The notes below the pieces were generated by a model. That model did no database searches and was not told where the DNA came from. It worked only from the letters and a program-made list of their open reading frames with translations. A stretch of 30,845 nucleotides of DNA from a virus, in the IMG/VR virus record IMGVR_UViG_3300005525_000073, positions 1 to 30,845 of that record; one strand, given 5' to 3'. Below, one piece after another: positions 13,179 to 22,200 of the stretch. Within the stretch, counting starts at the first letter, position 1. Every line of letters starts with the position of its first letter. The position numbers and the translations under genes were made by a program.

Positions 13179-14705
13179 ATGACTGCATCTATTTGGAATC
13201 CTCAAATCACAGTTCTAAGTGCGGCAGTTCTTGCAGCGTTTGCAGCACCCAGCGGAGCTTCTCTTGTTGGGTACAATGCAGGCGGCGTTGGCGCAATTTC
13301 TAGAACTATTCAAGCAAAATTTCGTGAATATGTAAGCGTTACAGATTATGGTGCGGTTGGTGATGGTATTGTTGATGACACTGCTGCAATTCAACTTGCT
13401 ATCAATTCTTCTGCTGGCCAGGCGCTGCTTTTTCCTAAGGGCAATTATAAGATCACAGCAGCTCTAAGTATTATCACATCCGGCATTACATTGGTTGGAG
13501 AGCAGTTTGGAAATGTAACTCTTATTCAGCATACAGACAACACGCCATTCATTCGTATTGGCGATGGTACGCTTATCAATAGAGTTACTAGAGCTACTTT
13601 AGAAAGTCTTCAATGCATTCCACGGGCAGGCGCAGCTAACTGGACTTCAGCTTATGGTATTGAAGCTCGTTATGCGGGCTTTATCAATATTCTGAATTGC
13701 GAAGTCTATGGGCAAGATGGCCCAAACTATCGTATCTTCGGTGGAATTCTTTTTGACCGCGTATCTTTCAGCAACATCTATGATAGCTGGATTCGCGGCA
13801 TCAAAGGTAACGGTATTTTTACGGTAGGCGCCGCAGGAAATCTAACTGCAGATATCCGCATTATGAATACCTATGTCCTCGGTTTTGAGGGCAACGGTTT
13901 GCATTTTTCTGATTACACCAACGGTCATTTTATTGTAAATGCAGAGATTGTTACTAGCGTAGGCCAGAATGGTGTGTATCTTGACAGTGATCCAGCAAAT
14001 GGAGGTGTGAATTTCTTTTTCACTAATCTCAACATGGAGTTGTCTGGTGCAACCTGTAATGGAGTTACATTAAACCGCGGGTCTCTAATTCAATTTCAAG
14101 ATGGTTGGTGGGGAGCGGCCGCGGGGCAATCTGCTGTTAGAGTTGCTGCTGGAGTTTCTAATGTCACATTTAATGGCCCCTGGACTACTGAAGGTCGTTG
14201 GTTAATTGAAGGCGTAAATGTTAAAGTACACGGTCCAGGTAATATTGGTACGCTTGCTCCAATGTTTACTGCTGGCATTACTATTGTCGGAGCGACAGCC
14301 AATATCGTTGAAGTCAAAGATATGGCCATTGCACAGTTTACCAATGGTGGCATTACTTCTACAGGCACTCCTACTAATGTAACTTTGACCGGCAACGATC
14401 TAACTGCACTTGGAGGTGGTACTCCTATCGGTGGATCTTACGGCGCAGGCAGCGAAATTGAAGGAAACCGCGGAGATACGTCTAGAGGTACTGCTGCCAG
14501 TATTACTGTAGGAGCATCTCCATTTACTTACACTGCAGGCTCCAGACCTGAATCTGTTTATATTACTGGAGGAACTGTGAGTGCAATTACTATCGGCGGT
14601 GTAAATATTGCCACGGCTACTGGTCAATCAGTACAGCTGCTGCCAGGGAAATCAGTAACTGTTACTTACACAGCAGTCCCAACTATGGCAAAAGTTTTTC
14701 AGTAG
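13179..14705 (+). CDS. Tailspike / beta-helix receptor-binding protein
   Basis: This 508-aa protein has GAGGAG before its ATG. Residues 49-100 carry the hallmark entry of phage pectate-lyase-like spikes (REYVSVTDYGAVGDG, then DDTAAIQLAIN and LLFPKGNYKIT). The following 300 residues show the short repeated Gly/Asn/Val pattern of a right-handed beta-helix (NGIFTVGAAGN, NGLHFSDYTNG, NGVYLDSDPANGG). The N-terminal 45 residues should anchor the spike to the tail, and the last 60 residues form a compact beta domain. Such spikes bind and often cleave capsular or O-antigen polysaccharide; the catalytic residues and substrate cannot be read from the sequence. Confidence 0.85.
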   Translation: MTASIWNPQITVLSAAVLAAFAAPSGASLVGYNAGGVGAISRTIQAKFREYVSVTDYGAVGDGIVDDTAAIQLAINSSAGQALLFPKGNYKITAALSIITSGITLVGEQFGNVTLIQHTDNTPFIRIGDGTLINRVTRATLESLQCIPRAGAANWTSAYGIEARYAGFINILNCEVYGQDGPNYRIFGGILFDRVSFSNIYDSWIRGIKGNGIFTVGAAGNLTADIRIMNTYVLGFEGNGLHFSDYTNGHFIVNAEIVTSVGQNGVYLDSDPANGGVNFFFTNLNMELSGATCNGVTLNRGSLIQFQDGWWGAAAGQSAVRVAAGVSNVTFNGPWTTEGRWLIEGVNVKVHGPGNIGTLAPMFTAGITIVGATANIVEVKDMAIAQFTNGGITSTGTPTNVTLTGNDLTALGGGTPIGGSYGAGSEIEGNRGDTSRGTAASITVGASPFTYTAGSRPESVYITGGTVSAITIGGVNIATATGQSVQLLPGKSVTVTYTAVPTMAKVFQ

Positions 14706-14738
14706 TGACATTTAATCTCCAACTAATTGGCATTGTCT

Positions 14739-16340
14739 ATGGGACAGATCGCATATCGCGCTAATCTTAGCTCTGCTACGTTCCCAATGACAATTGCGGA
14801 CGGTGGTAGAACTGTAATTGTTCCGGGGCCAGATCAGAACTTTGATAGACGAGTTGACCCACAGGGGGAACAGAAAGATGCAGGCATTCCTCAGGCATTG
14901 TATCTGGAGAATGTTATGCCCACGCCTAATGGATATCAGAGCGTAGGCTACAAAACCTTAGCCGCCCTTCCTGCCCCCGGGCCAACTTCTGGAGGTACAG
15001 GATCTGCAATTGTTAGGGGGTCTGCATACTTATATGTGGCAAGTGCTCTCACTGGAGACATTCGTAGATTCCTCTGTTTATTTCGTAGCCAAGCTAGTTT
15101 TTCTAACAGGGACGTTGTTGCTTCTAGCTTTACAACTGGGATTTTTGCTTGGACTTACGCAACTGGAGCTATGCCCTTTCCAGTGGGGGAGTTCCTTTCT
15201 ACCACCCGTGTACGAAATGCAACTTATGTATACTCTGATGGTGCCTTCTACACTGTAGATAACCCTGGTAGCGATGTACTTAATTTCACTAATATTTCCG
15301 GTAGTATTGTAGGTATTGCTACTCTTAGTGATGTTGTCTGTATTTGGTCCTGTGCCAACTATTTGTTGGTTGTATTGAAGTCTGGCCTCGTTATGTGGTC
15401 CTCGCTTCTTACAATCACTGATTTCACTTCTTCACTCATTAACGGAGCCGGGCAGATTTTTCCTAACGATCTTAATCTAAGAGTTAAGTTTGTTAAAGAA
15501 GCTGCAAATGGTTTCTATATGTACACAGAGTCTGGAATTGTCTATGGACAGTACACAGGCAATGCTCGGTATCCGTTCAAGTTCACTCCAGTAAAAGACA
15601 GCGGCGGGTATGATTTTTCTTACCAAGCATTTGGAGAGAGCCGGAGTAGCACACAATATGCTATCGACTCAACTTCTAATGTTCGTATAATCTCAGGACA
15701 ACAAGCACAACTTATTGCCTCTGATATCTCAAGCTTTTTGGAAAAAACTAAAAAAGTTGAGGAACTAGATTATATCGCCAACACATTCTCAACTGGTAAT
15801 GTAACTTCCACCAAAAAACTTACATATCTTCTTGATAAATACGTACTAGTTAAATACACGACTGGTACTAACTCTTATTTTCTTGTATACGATACAGGCT
15901 TGGCAAGATATGGAAAACTTAAGGTGCAAGGAGACGTGTACACAGATCTCAATAGCTTGTACATCTTTGGTACCGATCAAGGTTCTGTAGGCTATCAACT
16001 CTCTTTTAATGTCTACGATACTGACTTTCCTGCAGCTTCTGTAATTCTCCTAGGCAAGTTCCAGTATGTTCGCTCCCGTATGATGCAGATGGAGGAGATT
16101 GAAATTGAAGGACCACAAAACACTGCGATTATTCCTTCTCCTAATTTCTCTCTTGCTCTCATCCCTAGCACAGATGGTCGCAATTTTGATGCTCCTATTC
16201 CCTTGACTGCTCGATCAATCAATGGCGGCTTGGCAGTTTATAACTGTCACCACACAGCTCAGAACCACTCGATTCTAATCAAGGGTGCTTTCTCCATTAA
16301 CACTCTGCAGCTTAAATTTGTACCTGGAGGGGAGCGATGA
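14739..16340 (+). CDS. Tail nozzle / stabilisation-like protein (putative)
   Basis: This is a 533-aa beta-rich protein counted from ATG 14739. Possible TTG starts lie at 14727 and 14733, and none has a good ribosome site. The N-terminus contains DQNFDRRVDPQGEQKDAGIPQALYLENVMPTPNGYQSV, which resembles the opening of short-tailed phage nozzle and stabilisation proteins, where a Pro-containing loop precedes a long beta-propeller-like chain. The rest is alternating beta sequence (GIVGIATLSDVVCIWSCANYLLVV, GIVYGQYTGNARYPFKFTPV). It would extend the adaptor into the short tail tube. Assignment is by context and general sequence style. The stop overlaps the next start (ATGA). Confidence 0.6.
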   Translation: MGQIAYRANLSSATFPMTIADGGRTVIVPGPDQNFDRRVDPQGEQKDAGIPQALYLENVMPTPNGYQSVGYKTLAALPAPGPTSGGTGSAIVRGSAYLYVASALTGDIRRFLCLFRSQASFSNRDVVASSFTTGIFAWTYATGAMPFPVGEFLSTTRVRNATYVYSDGAFYTVDNPGSDVLNFTNISGSIVGIATLSDVVCIWSCANYLLVVLKSGLVMWSSLLTITDFTSSLINGAGQIFPNDLNLRVKFVKEAANGFYMYTESGIVYGQYTGNARYPFKFTPVKDSGGYDFSYQAFGESRSSTQYAIDSTSNVRIISGQQAQLIASDISSFLEKTKKVEELDYIANTFSTGNVTSTKKLTYLLDKYVLVKYTTGTNSYFLVYDTGLARYGKLKVQGDVYTDLNSLYIFGTDQGSVGYQLSFNVYDTDFPAASVILLGKFQYVRSRMMQMEEIEIEGPQNTAIIPSPNFSLALIPSTDGRNFDAPIPLTARSINGGLAVYNCHHTAQNHSILIKGAFSINTLQLKFVPGGER

Positions 16341-16678
16341 CACAGGGAACAAATGCTGTATCACCTTTCATTGATCCTACTTTACGGGATCTAGCTGATT
16401 CTATTGGTATCACACAGTTCCAGGGAGAGAGCCAGTGGTTCCAAACAGTTGGCGGAATTCTTATCCAGGGTGGCCTAGTAACTGGAGTAGGTTCTGCAGC
16501 CACAGTTGTTGTACCTTTTAATGTAGGCTTCCCCACTCAAGTGCTAGGTGTATTTGTGCAAGCCCGCGGAACTTCAGTCTTAGGATGGTCAGTAAATAAC
16601 ATTACAACTGCACAATTCGAATTAGTAAACGCAGCAGTGGCCGCTAGATCATTTAACTGGTGGGCGATAGGTGTCTGA
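16337..16678 (+). CDS. Stand-alone tail-fibre C-terminal domain (gp53-like)
   Basis: This 113-aa protein is read through an ATGA overlap after a GGAGG site. From residue 35 onward it matches the style of the small C-terminal beta-domain found at the tips of many phage fibres. The pattern is GGILIQGGLVTGVGSAATVVVPFNVGFPTQVLGVFV, then a terminal SFNWWAIGV, equivalent to the FNWIAIG-type ending. Here it is a separate gene with a short 30-residue N-terminus instead of the end of a long fibre. A trimeric receptor-binding tip or a cap on the nozzle or spike is the natural inference. Confidence 0.7.
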   Translation: MTQGTNAVSPFIDPTLRDLADSIGITQFQGESQWFQTVGGILIQGGLVTGVGSAATVVVPFNVGFPTQVLGVFVQARGTSVLGWSVNNITTAQFELVNAAVAARSFNWWAIGV

Positions 16679-16698
16679 CAGTATCCCTACTGTTTATC

Positions 16699-16727
16699 TA
16701 ACCTATTTCCTGTATCCTATTTATAAT
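16699..16727 (+). promoter_or_regulatory. Possible internal promoter
   Basis: A perfect -10 hexamer TATAAT (16722-16727) lies in the 68-bp gap before the holin-like gene. The best -35 at 17 bp is TAACCT (16699-16704), only a 3/6 match. The position is sensible for separate timing of lysis and ejection genes, but an AT-rich gap could give this by chance. Confidence 0.25.
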
Positions 16728-16746
16728 CACCGGAAGTATCACCGAT

Positions 16747-17019
16747 ATGTCCGAGCATTTGCACTCTAAACTATCACTTAAGGAAACAATTGTGGGACGT
16801 TTATCGCCTCATGATTCCTCTATTGAAGGAATGTTGGCCAAACTATTTGCAGCTTGGCTAGGATTTTTCGGAGGTGTGACACTGTCAGATGTGTTTACAT
16901 TTGCTAGTATTGTATATGTATGTTTAAACATTTTTGTTCTTATCCGTGATAAGCTCCTGAGAAATCAAGGAGAAAAAGTTACGGATAAGGCTGATGGCAA
17001 AGATTCTTCAGGAGAATAG
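16747..17019 (+). CDS. Holin-like membrane protein
   Basis: This 90-aa protein has two predicted membrane segments (about residues 28-45 and 49-67) joined by a very short turn (TLSD), a charged N-terminus, and a highly charged hydrophilic C-terminal tail (residues 68-90, rich in Lys, Asp and Glu). This is the layout of two-pass class II holins, which permeabilise the inner membrane to release or activate the endolysin. The pattern ASIVYVCLNIFVLIRDKLLR is common in phage holins. No endolysin is visible next to it in this window. The ribosome site is weak (GGAAG). Confidence 0.65.
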   Translation: MSEHLHSKLSLKETIVGRLSPHDSSIEGMLAKLFAAWLGFFGGVTLSDVFTFASIVYVCLNIFVLIRDKLLRNQGEKVTDKADGKDSSGE

Positions 17020-17022
17020 ATT

Positions 17023-17667
17023 ATGGCAACAAATTTTAACGCCTCTTTAGATCTTGGGGCGCTGCTCCCCGGCACCACTTCTATGTCGGGATCGGGGAGT
17101 AAAACTTCTCAGCGAGTTCTTTCAGAAGAGGCTCAGCTTCGCATGATTCAGAATGCGCTATCCGCAGATAACGGATTGGCGCAGCTTCTTTCTGGACAGA
17201 ATCTTGCTGGGGGAAATTCTAGCTCCGCTGCAACTCTGCAGTCTCAAGATTTCATGGCTAAAGTGATTGCGGAACTTGCAGCAGTTACCGCACCACTGCA
17301 GGAAACTCAGGAATCTGGACAGTCTTCTAAGAAAAAGATGTCTGTGATCTGTACCGAGCTGGCGCGCCAAGGGAAACTTCCGCAAGAGCTATATGCTGCA
17401 GGCCATGCACATTTTGAAGCTACCCCGGAATTTACGAAGCGTGGTTATTGGAGCTGGGCTACTTCTGTGGTTCCTCTCATGCAACGCTCTGAGCGGCTTT
17501 CTTCTATTCTGGCTCCTATTGTTCTGGGTCGCTATAAGATGATTACTGGCCGCGGCTGGAATCTTCTGGGCGCTTTGACAATCTATCTGGGCCAGCCAAT
17601 CTGTTTCCTCATTGGTGCCATCCTCTCGCTTGGAGATTCTTATGGCCGAACCCAATCCGGTAATTGA
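17023..17667 (+). CDS. Probable internal virion / tail-assembly protein
   Basis: This 214-aa protein starts after AGGAGAATAG, 3 nt beyond the holin-like gene. The N-terminal 100 residues are Ser/Gly/Gln/Leu-rich and flexible. The C-terminal half carries a segment seen in many phage virion proteins: a CTELARQGKLPQELYAAGH block (about 109-127), KRGYWSWATSVVPLMQRS (139-156), then helical sequence with a hydrophobic end (LGALTIYLGQPICFLIGAIL) that may insert into membrane. Its position in front of two larger probable ejection proteins suggests it belongs to the internal core or ejectosome. The precise role is unknown. Confidence 0.65.
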   Translation: MATNFNASLDLGALLPGTTSMSGSGSKTSQRVLSEEAQLRMIQNALSADNGLAQLLSGQNLAGGNSSSAATLQSQDFMAKVIAELAAVTAPLQETQESGQSSKKKMSVICTELARQGKLPQELYAAGHAHFEATPEFTKRGYWSWATSVVPLMQRSERLSSILAPIVLGRYKMITGRGWNLLGALTIYLGQPICFLIGAILSLGDSYGRTQSGN

Positions 17668-19297
17668 ACTGATTCGTGGATTAACTGGTAATGCAGTTCA
17701 GTCCACAGGTTCATTAGCTGCAGCCAGAACAAGAGCAGCTACTCAGACTACTGATCTGATTTCTGAACAAGTTGATCTTGTTCGGGATGTGGCTGCTGCT
17801 AGGCAGATTCAAGTTTCTGCAGAACGCAGTGCTCAAATGGCTGCGCAGGATCAGGCCACCCAGATTATTTCTGGCAATCGTGGCATGGAAACTCTCAGTA
17901 AGCTTCTTGGGGAAACTACCCGAGTTGCTGATGAGGTGGTTGGCCTAACTCAGACTGTTCGTAAAGAGCAAGAAACTCGTCTGATTGATGATCCTATTAC
18001 TTGGATTAAAGCTCAAGTTGACTGGAACAATAATCAGGAAAAACTTCAGGGAGCTATGGGTCAGCTTCAAGTTGTGCAGGCCGCTGCTCAAAGTGTGGCA
18101 TCCCAGATTGGACAAGTGGGCGAAAAGAGTAAGGCTCTTGCTCGCACCATTACTCAGGTTGGTATCCAAGCTGAGAACGATCAGATTCGTTTGACTGCTG
18201 AAGGGCAGCGGGCTAATTTAGCGATCGAGGGGATTAAATTAAACCTTGGCGGTGTAGAAGCAGCAGCTAATGCAGATGACAGGATGCTGCAACTTGCAAC
18301 TTCTATTTATGGAGTTGAAAGAGCTGAAGCTCAATTTCAGCTTGGATTAGAAGCAGCCGAGCGGGACCGTGCCCGTGACACTGCAGCGCGCCGGAAAGAT
18401 GAAGATGATAGACAGTTTGAAGAACGTATGGTTGCCACCATTCGGGCTGGCCAAGAATCTCGTGGAGTTCTTCCTGAATCTGCCCAACAGATCAAAGATA
18501 AAGTTCGAGCAATGGGCGGCGTGCGAGATGAATACAAGGACTACTACGACAAAGGAGAAATTTATCTTCGCAGCGGCCAGGCAATTTTAGGATATTCCCC
18601 AGGAGAGTCAGCGGCCATTCTTTCTAAGGATCCTACTCTTCTGGAAAACCTTAATGCTAACCAGCGTAAGGTTGCTGATGTTCTTGCTGAGGCTACTAAA
18701 GTTCTGGGGGATAAAGCTGTTCGTACCAAGGAAGGTTTGGATGACGACAAGACTGGAGCTAAGGCTCGCCGTGTAGTTGCAGATCAGACTAATCAGCTCA
18801 TTCAACGGCAGCTTGCTTTTGTTGGAAACAATCCTGATAATCCATTCTATGTGGGTGATCTGAGCGCATACATTGGATCCTCAAAAGCTCCCGGGATTTC
18901 TACTTTCCAGAATTATCCGATCACAAAGTTGGTGTTGAATCCTGCCATTGAATCTGGTGTGAGTTTAGCCGATCCGAGTGTTGTCTATAAACTGGCGCTT
19001 GGTGCAGTTAAAGAAGGTAAGATTACTTCTATTCAAGCTGCAGCAGATCTTACCAATATCTATACTCGAGCGGGTGCTATTAATAGAGCAGCTACAGATT
19101 GGCGTCGCTTTGGTATTTCGCTTCCTCCGAATGCTGGACAATACAAGGTTAAGATCAACGGAGAGGTTGTCAACTTGACTGACTTTCCGTCAGTTGCAAA
19201 TGCTATGGCTCGACAATTGCGAATTGACGCATTTAATGAAAAGTTGAGCCAGCGTAATGTTCCTGCCGGATTCCTTGGTCGAATGAATAAGGAATAA
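17642..19297 (+). CDS. Internal virion / ejection-like protein, alpha-helical
   Basis: This 551-aa protein is counted from ATG 17642, 7 nt after GGAG; the frame extends to 17612 without a ribosome site. It overlaps the previous gene by 26 nt. It is strongly helical and Ala/Gln-rich, with long coiled-coil-like stretches (ISEQVDLVRDVAAARQIQVSAERSAQMAAQ at 41-70; RAEAQFQLGLEAAERDRARDTAARRKDEDDRQFEERM near 220-260). The C-terminal half is less repetitive. Composition, order and size match the middle-sized core proteins that short-tailed phages eject to form a trans-envelope channel. There is no catalytic motif. Confidence 0.65.
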   Translation: MAEPNPVIELIRGLTGNAVQSTGSLAAARTRAATQTTDLISEQVDLVRDVAAARQIQVSAERSAQMAAQDQATQIISGNRGMETLSKLLGETTRVADEVVGLTQTVRKEQETRLIDDPITWIKAQVDWNNNQEKLQGAMGQLQVVQAAAQSVASQIGQVGEKSKALARTITQVGIQAENDQIRLTAEGQRANLAIEGIKLNLGGVEAAANADDRMLQLATSIYGVERAEAQFQLGLEAAERDRARDTAARRKDEDDRQFEERMVATIRAGQESRGVLPESAQQIKDKVRAMGGVRDEYKDYYDKGEIYLRSGQAILGYSPGESAAILSKDPTLLENLNANQRKVADVLAEATKVLGDKAVRTKEGLDDDKTGAKARRVVADQTNQLIQRQLAFVGNNPDNPFYVGDLSAYIGSSKAPGISTFQNYPITKLVLNPAIESGVSLADPSVVYKLALGAVKEGKITSIQAAADLTNIYTRAGAINRAATDWRRFGISLPPNAGQYKVKINGEVVNLTDFPSVANAMARQLRIDAFNEKLSQRNVPAGFLGRMNKE

Positions 19298-19299
19298 AA

Positions 19300-22200
19300 A
19301 TGAGTGATCTATTCACATTTGTTCGTCCTCCTCAATCCACTCCTGCACCTGTTGAAGAAGAGGATGGTGATTCTCCGTCCCTTCCTTTCCAGATTGCAGA
19401 CCTCCATAACATTTCCAATGGCGGCGTAAGCTGGACTAATCCACTTAGCTGGGGAGAGAAACTTCAGGATATGGGCCGCTTTATTGCGGTTTCTGGTCTT
19501 TCTGGAATCAACTCTTTCTACAACACTGGTGCATATGTAGGACAGTTCTTTGATCCTGGTATTCAGGAGCGAGATACGGCGGACTGGATTACAGAACTTG
19601 ACACTGATTTGGGTAACTACTACCGAGTCAACCAAGAGTCTGCGGATGTTACCGGCTTCATTCTGGGTGCAATCGTTCCTGGATTGGGTGGCATTCGTGT
19701 ATTCAATGCAGGCCAGATTGCACTGAAGACTGCGATTAATACTGGCAAGGTTGGTGGAACTACTGGGCGCGCATTAGGTTTGTTGGTGCCGAAAACTGAT
19801 GAGTTCATGTCTCTCGCAATGAAAGACATCACTGCATCCACCACCACTCTCAATCTGGTGAATGCGAATACCACTAAAGCCATTGGTGCTGGACTCTGGC
19901 AGAATGTGATGGAAGCGGCAGCTTTTGAAACTATGGTACAAGCTACCATGTTCCGCTCTCCTATTTTGCAGCAGCAAGATGGCTGGGATATTGCACAGAA
20001 TATCGCAATCGGCGGCTTGCTAGGCGGCGGAGTTGCAGGAGTTTTTGGCGCAGCAAGATTGCGGGGGCAACTTAAAACTGCAATCCGGGAAGAAGAAGTT
20101 CTGCGTCGGCCTTTCCAGGAGCGGGTACAATTCTCTGTAGCTTCTCCGGATGCAAACCGTCTGGTGCAACTCAGCTTTGATTCTGAGATGGCAGCGGTTC
20201 CTATTACTCTCAGGGCCGCTGATGGCACACTTATTGAAAATAACTTTGCTGCCACCAAAACTCTGTACGAGCAAAAGATCCAAGCCAATGCTCTAGATCA
20301 GCGGACTGCTTGGAATAATCTTTCCACAGATTCTCAGCTTGGTAACACTGTTGCCAATCTAATGTCACCTGTGATTAAAGATGGCCGCCTGGTTCCTGGG
20401 TTTGCGCAACAAACTTATGAGTCCGCGTCAGGTGCAATTAAGATTCTACGTGCAGGTGACCAACATCCTTTGGAACTTGCACAAGCTAAAGCTCTCGCTA
20501 AAGGCGAAGCCGTTGAGAATCCTATTGCTATCCGTTTCATCAAACTTCAAGGTGATGATTCAGGTGGCGTGTTCGATTCTCCCGGAGCTTATCTTAGTTT
20601 TGCTGATCGTTATGCTACGCCGGATAAGGTGCGTGCAGCTATTCGGGAATCTTTTGGATTCAAGCAAAAGTTTGAGGCTACCAATCGTTGGAGTGCTCTG
20701 AAACTTAAAGGAGCTAAAGCTGTAGAAGAAGCTGAAGCTCGCCATATCTGGGCCGCTCGCAGTTCTGGGATGTTGAAAGAGATTCCAGAAAATGCTGTGA
20801 TTGATCGTCATGATCTTCCTATGTTACAGCGAGCATATGCAGATGGCAGGACAGATATCAAAATCGTTTCCGGAGAGGGTCCGACTGTTTCTATTGATCC
20901 TGTAACTTCCTTAGAGGAACTCTATAAGATTATCAAGCAGTCGAAGAATGAGACGATTGAACATTTTGGTCGCTCATTCCTCACCAAGAAGGGTAAGGCT
21001 AAGAAAGGAAAAGAGCCTGGGCTGATTCCGAAAGCTCAAGCTCAAGATGGAGCCATTGGAATTATCGCAGATGTAAGGAAAAACTACCTGGATGGTAACC
21101 CTTCCGGCGTAGAGGCTGATGATCTGTTTGCAATGTCGGCAGCAGGTAGGAAATACCAGAATCAACTCTCAGCTCGTGGGCTCTCTCTGACAACTCCTGA
21201 GGCTGCAACTCCTGTGCAGTTCCTTCCGAAATACGCGAAAGTAGTCTACGAGCAGTCGAAAGATATTGCTGCCCTGAATGAGAATGTCCTTGATGGTATT
21301 GCTCATTATGCGGCCATGGAAAAGATCTATGTTGAATCTGCGCAGCGGGCCGCAGCAAAAGTTCTGGGCGGCTGGGCTGAACAACTGCCTGCACTAAAGA
21401 AAAATAAGCTTGTAACTGCTACTCGTGATGATCCTTCAGCGGGTCTTTTCTCCAACGACTCCTCTGCTTACGGAACTGTTGGATCTTCGATGAGCTTTAT
21501 CGGATCCATTGTTCGAGCAATTAAACAAGATTTCCGTAAGAATCTAAATGACACACTTGCTCCTGCTATGACTCGGATGGCGGGAAAGACTGAGGCTGTC
21601 TTTGAATTTGAGGGGCTGAATCAGAAGATCACTCGCACTGGTAAACAGTTCTATCTTCGGGAAGCTGAAGATGGTACGCAGGTTCTGATTGATAAGAAAC
21701 TGGTTAAGCGGAATAAAGCAGGTGAAGAGGAAATCAATTGGGAAGCAGCCGAAGATGGTGTGAATGCTTTCAACATCCGTAATGTTGAGACTGCTGAATT
21801 CATTCGTGCACACATTGCAGCTTCTGGCCTCAGGACTCAAAACTTCCGTGAGATTCGTGCAGCGCAAGGTAAGGTAGATAATAAGGACCCGGAAGTTTTC
21901 CGTCCTATCCGTCCTGACCTTAAACAGTATGCACACTTCGCATTTGTCAAAGATCCTCGTGTCACTGGTACGGGCCACATGACAATGATTCATGCAGCAT
22001 CTGAGAAAGAACTCGCTCAGCTTGCTGAACGTGTGCCGCCACAATACAAGGTGATCTATAAGCGGGATACTGAAGATTACTTCAAAGCCCGCGATGAGTA
22101 TGATTATCAGCGCACTCTGAATGAGAACTATCTAGATTCAGAGCTGGCTAACAATGGCGTGTTCTCGAACTTCTTCCCGAAGTCTGATCCCCAGAAAATC

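Noticed and set aside
19620-20288. A 222-codon minus-strand frame inside the 1665-aa gene
   Set aside because: Shadow composition rich in Ala/Ser/Pro/Arg, no ribosome site and no minus-strand neighbours.
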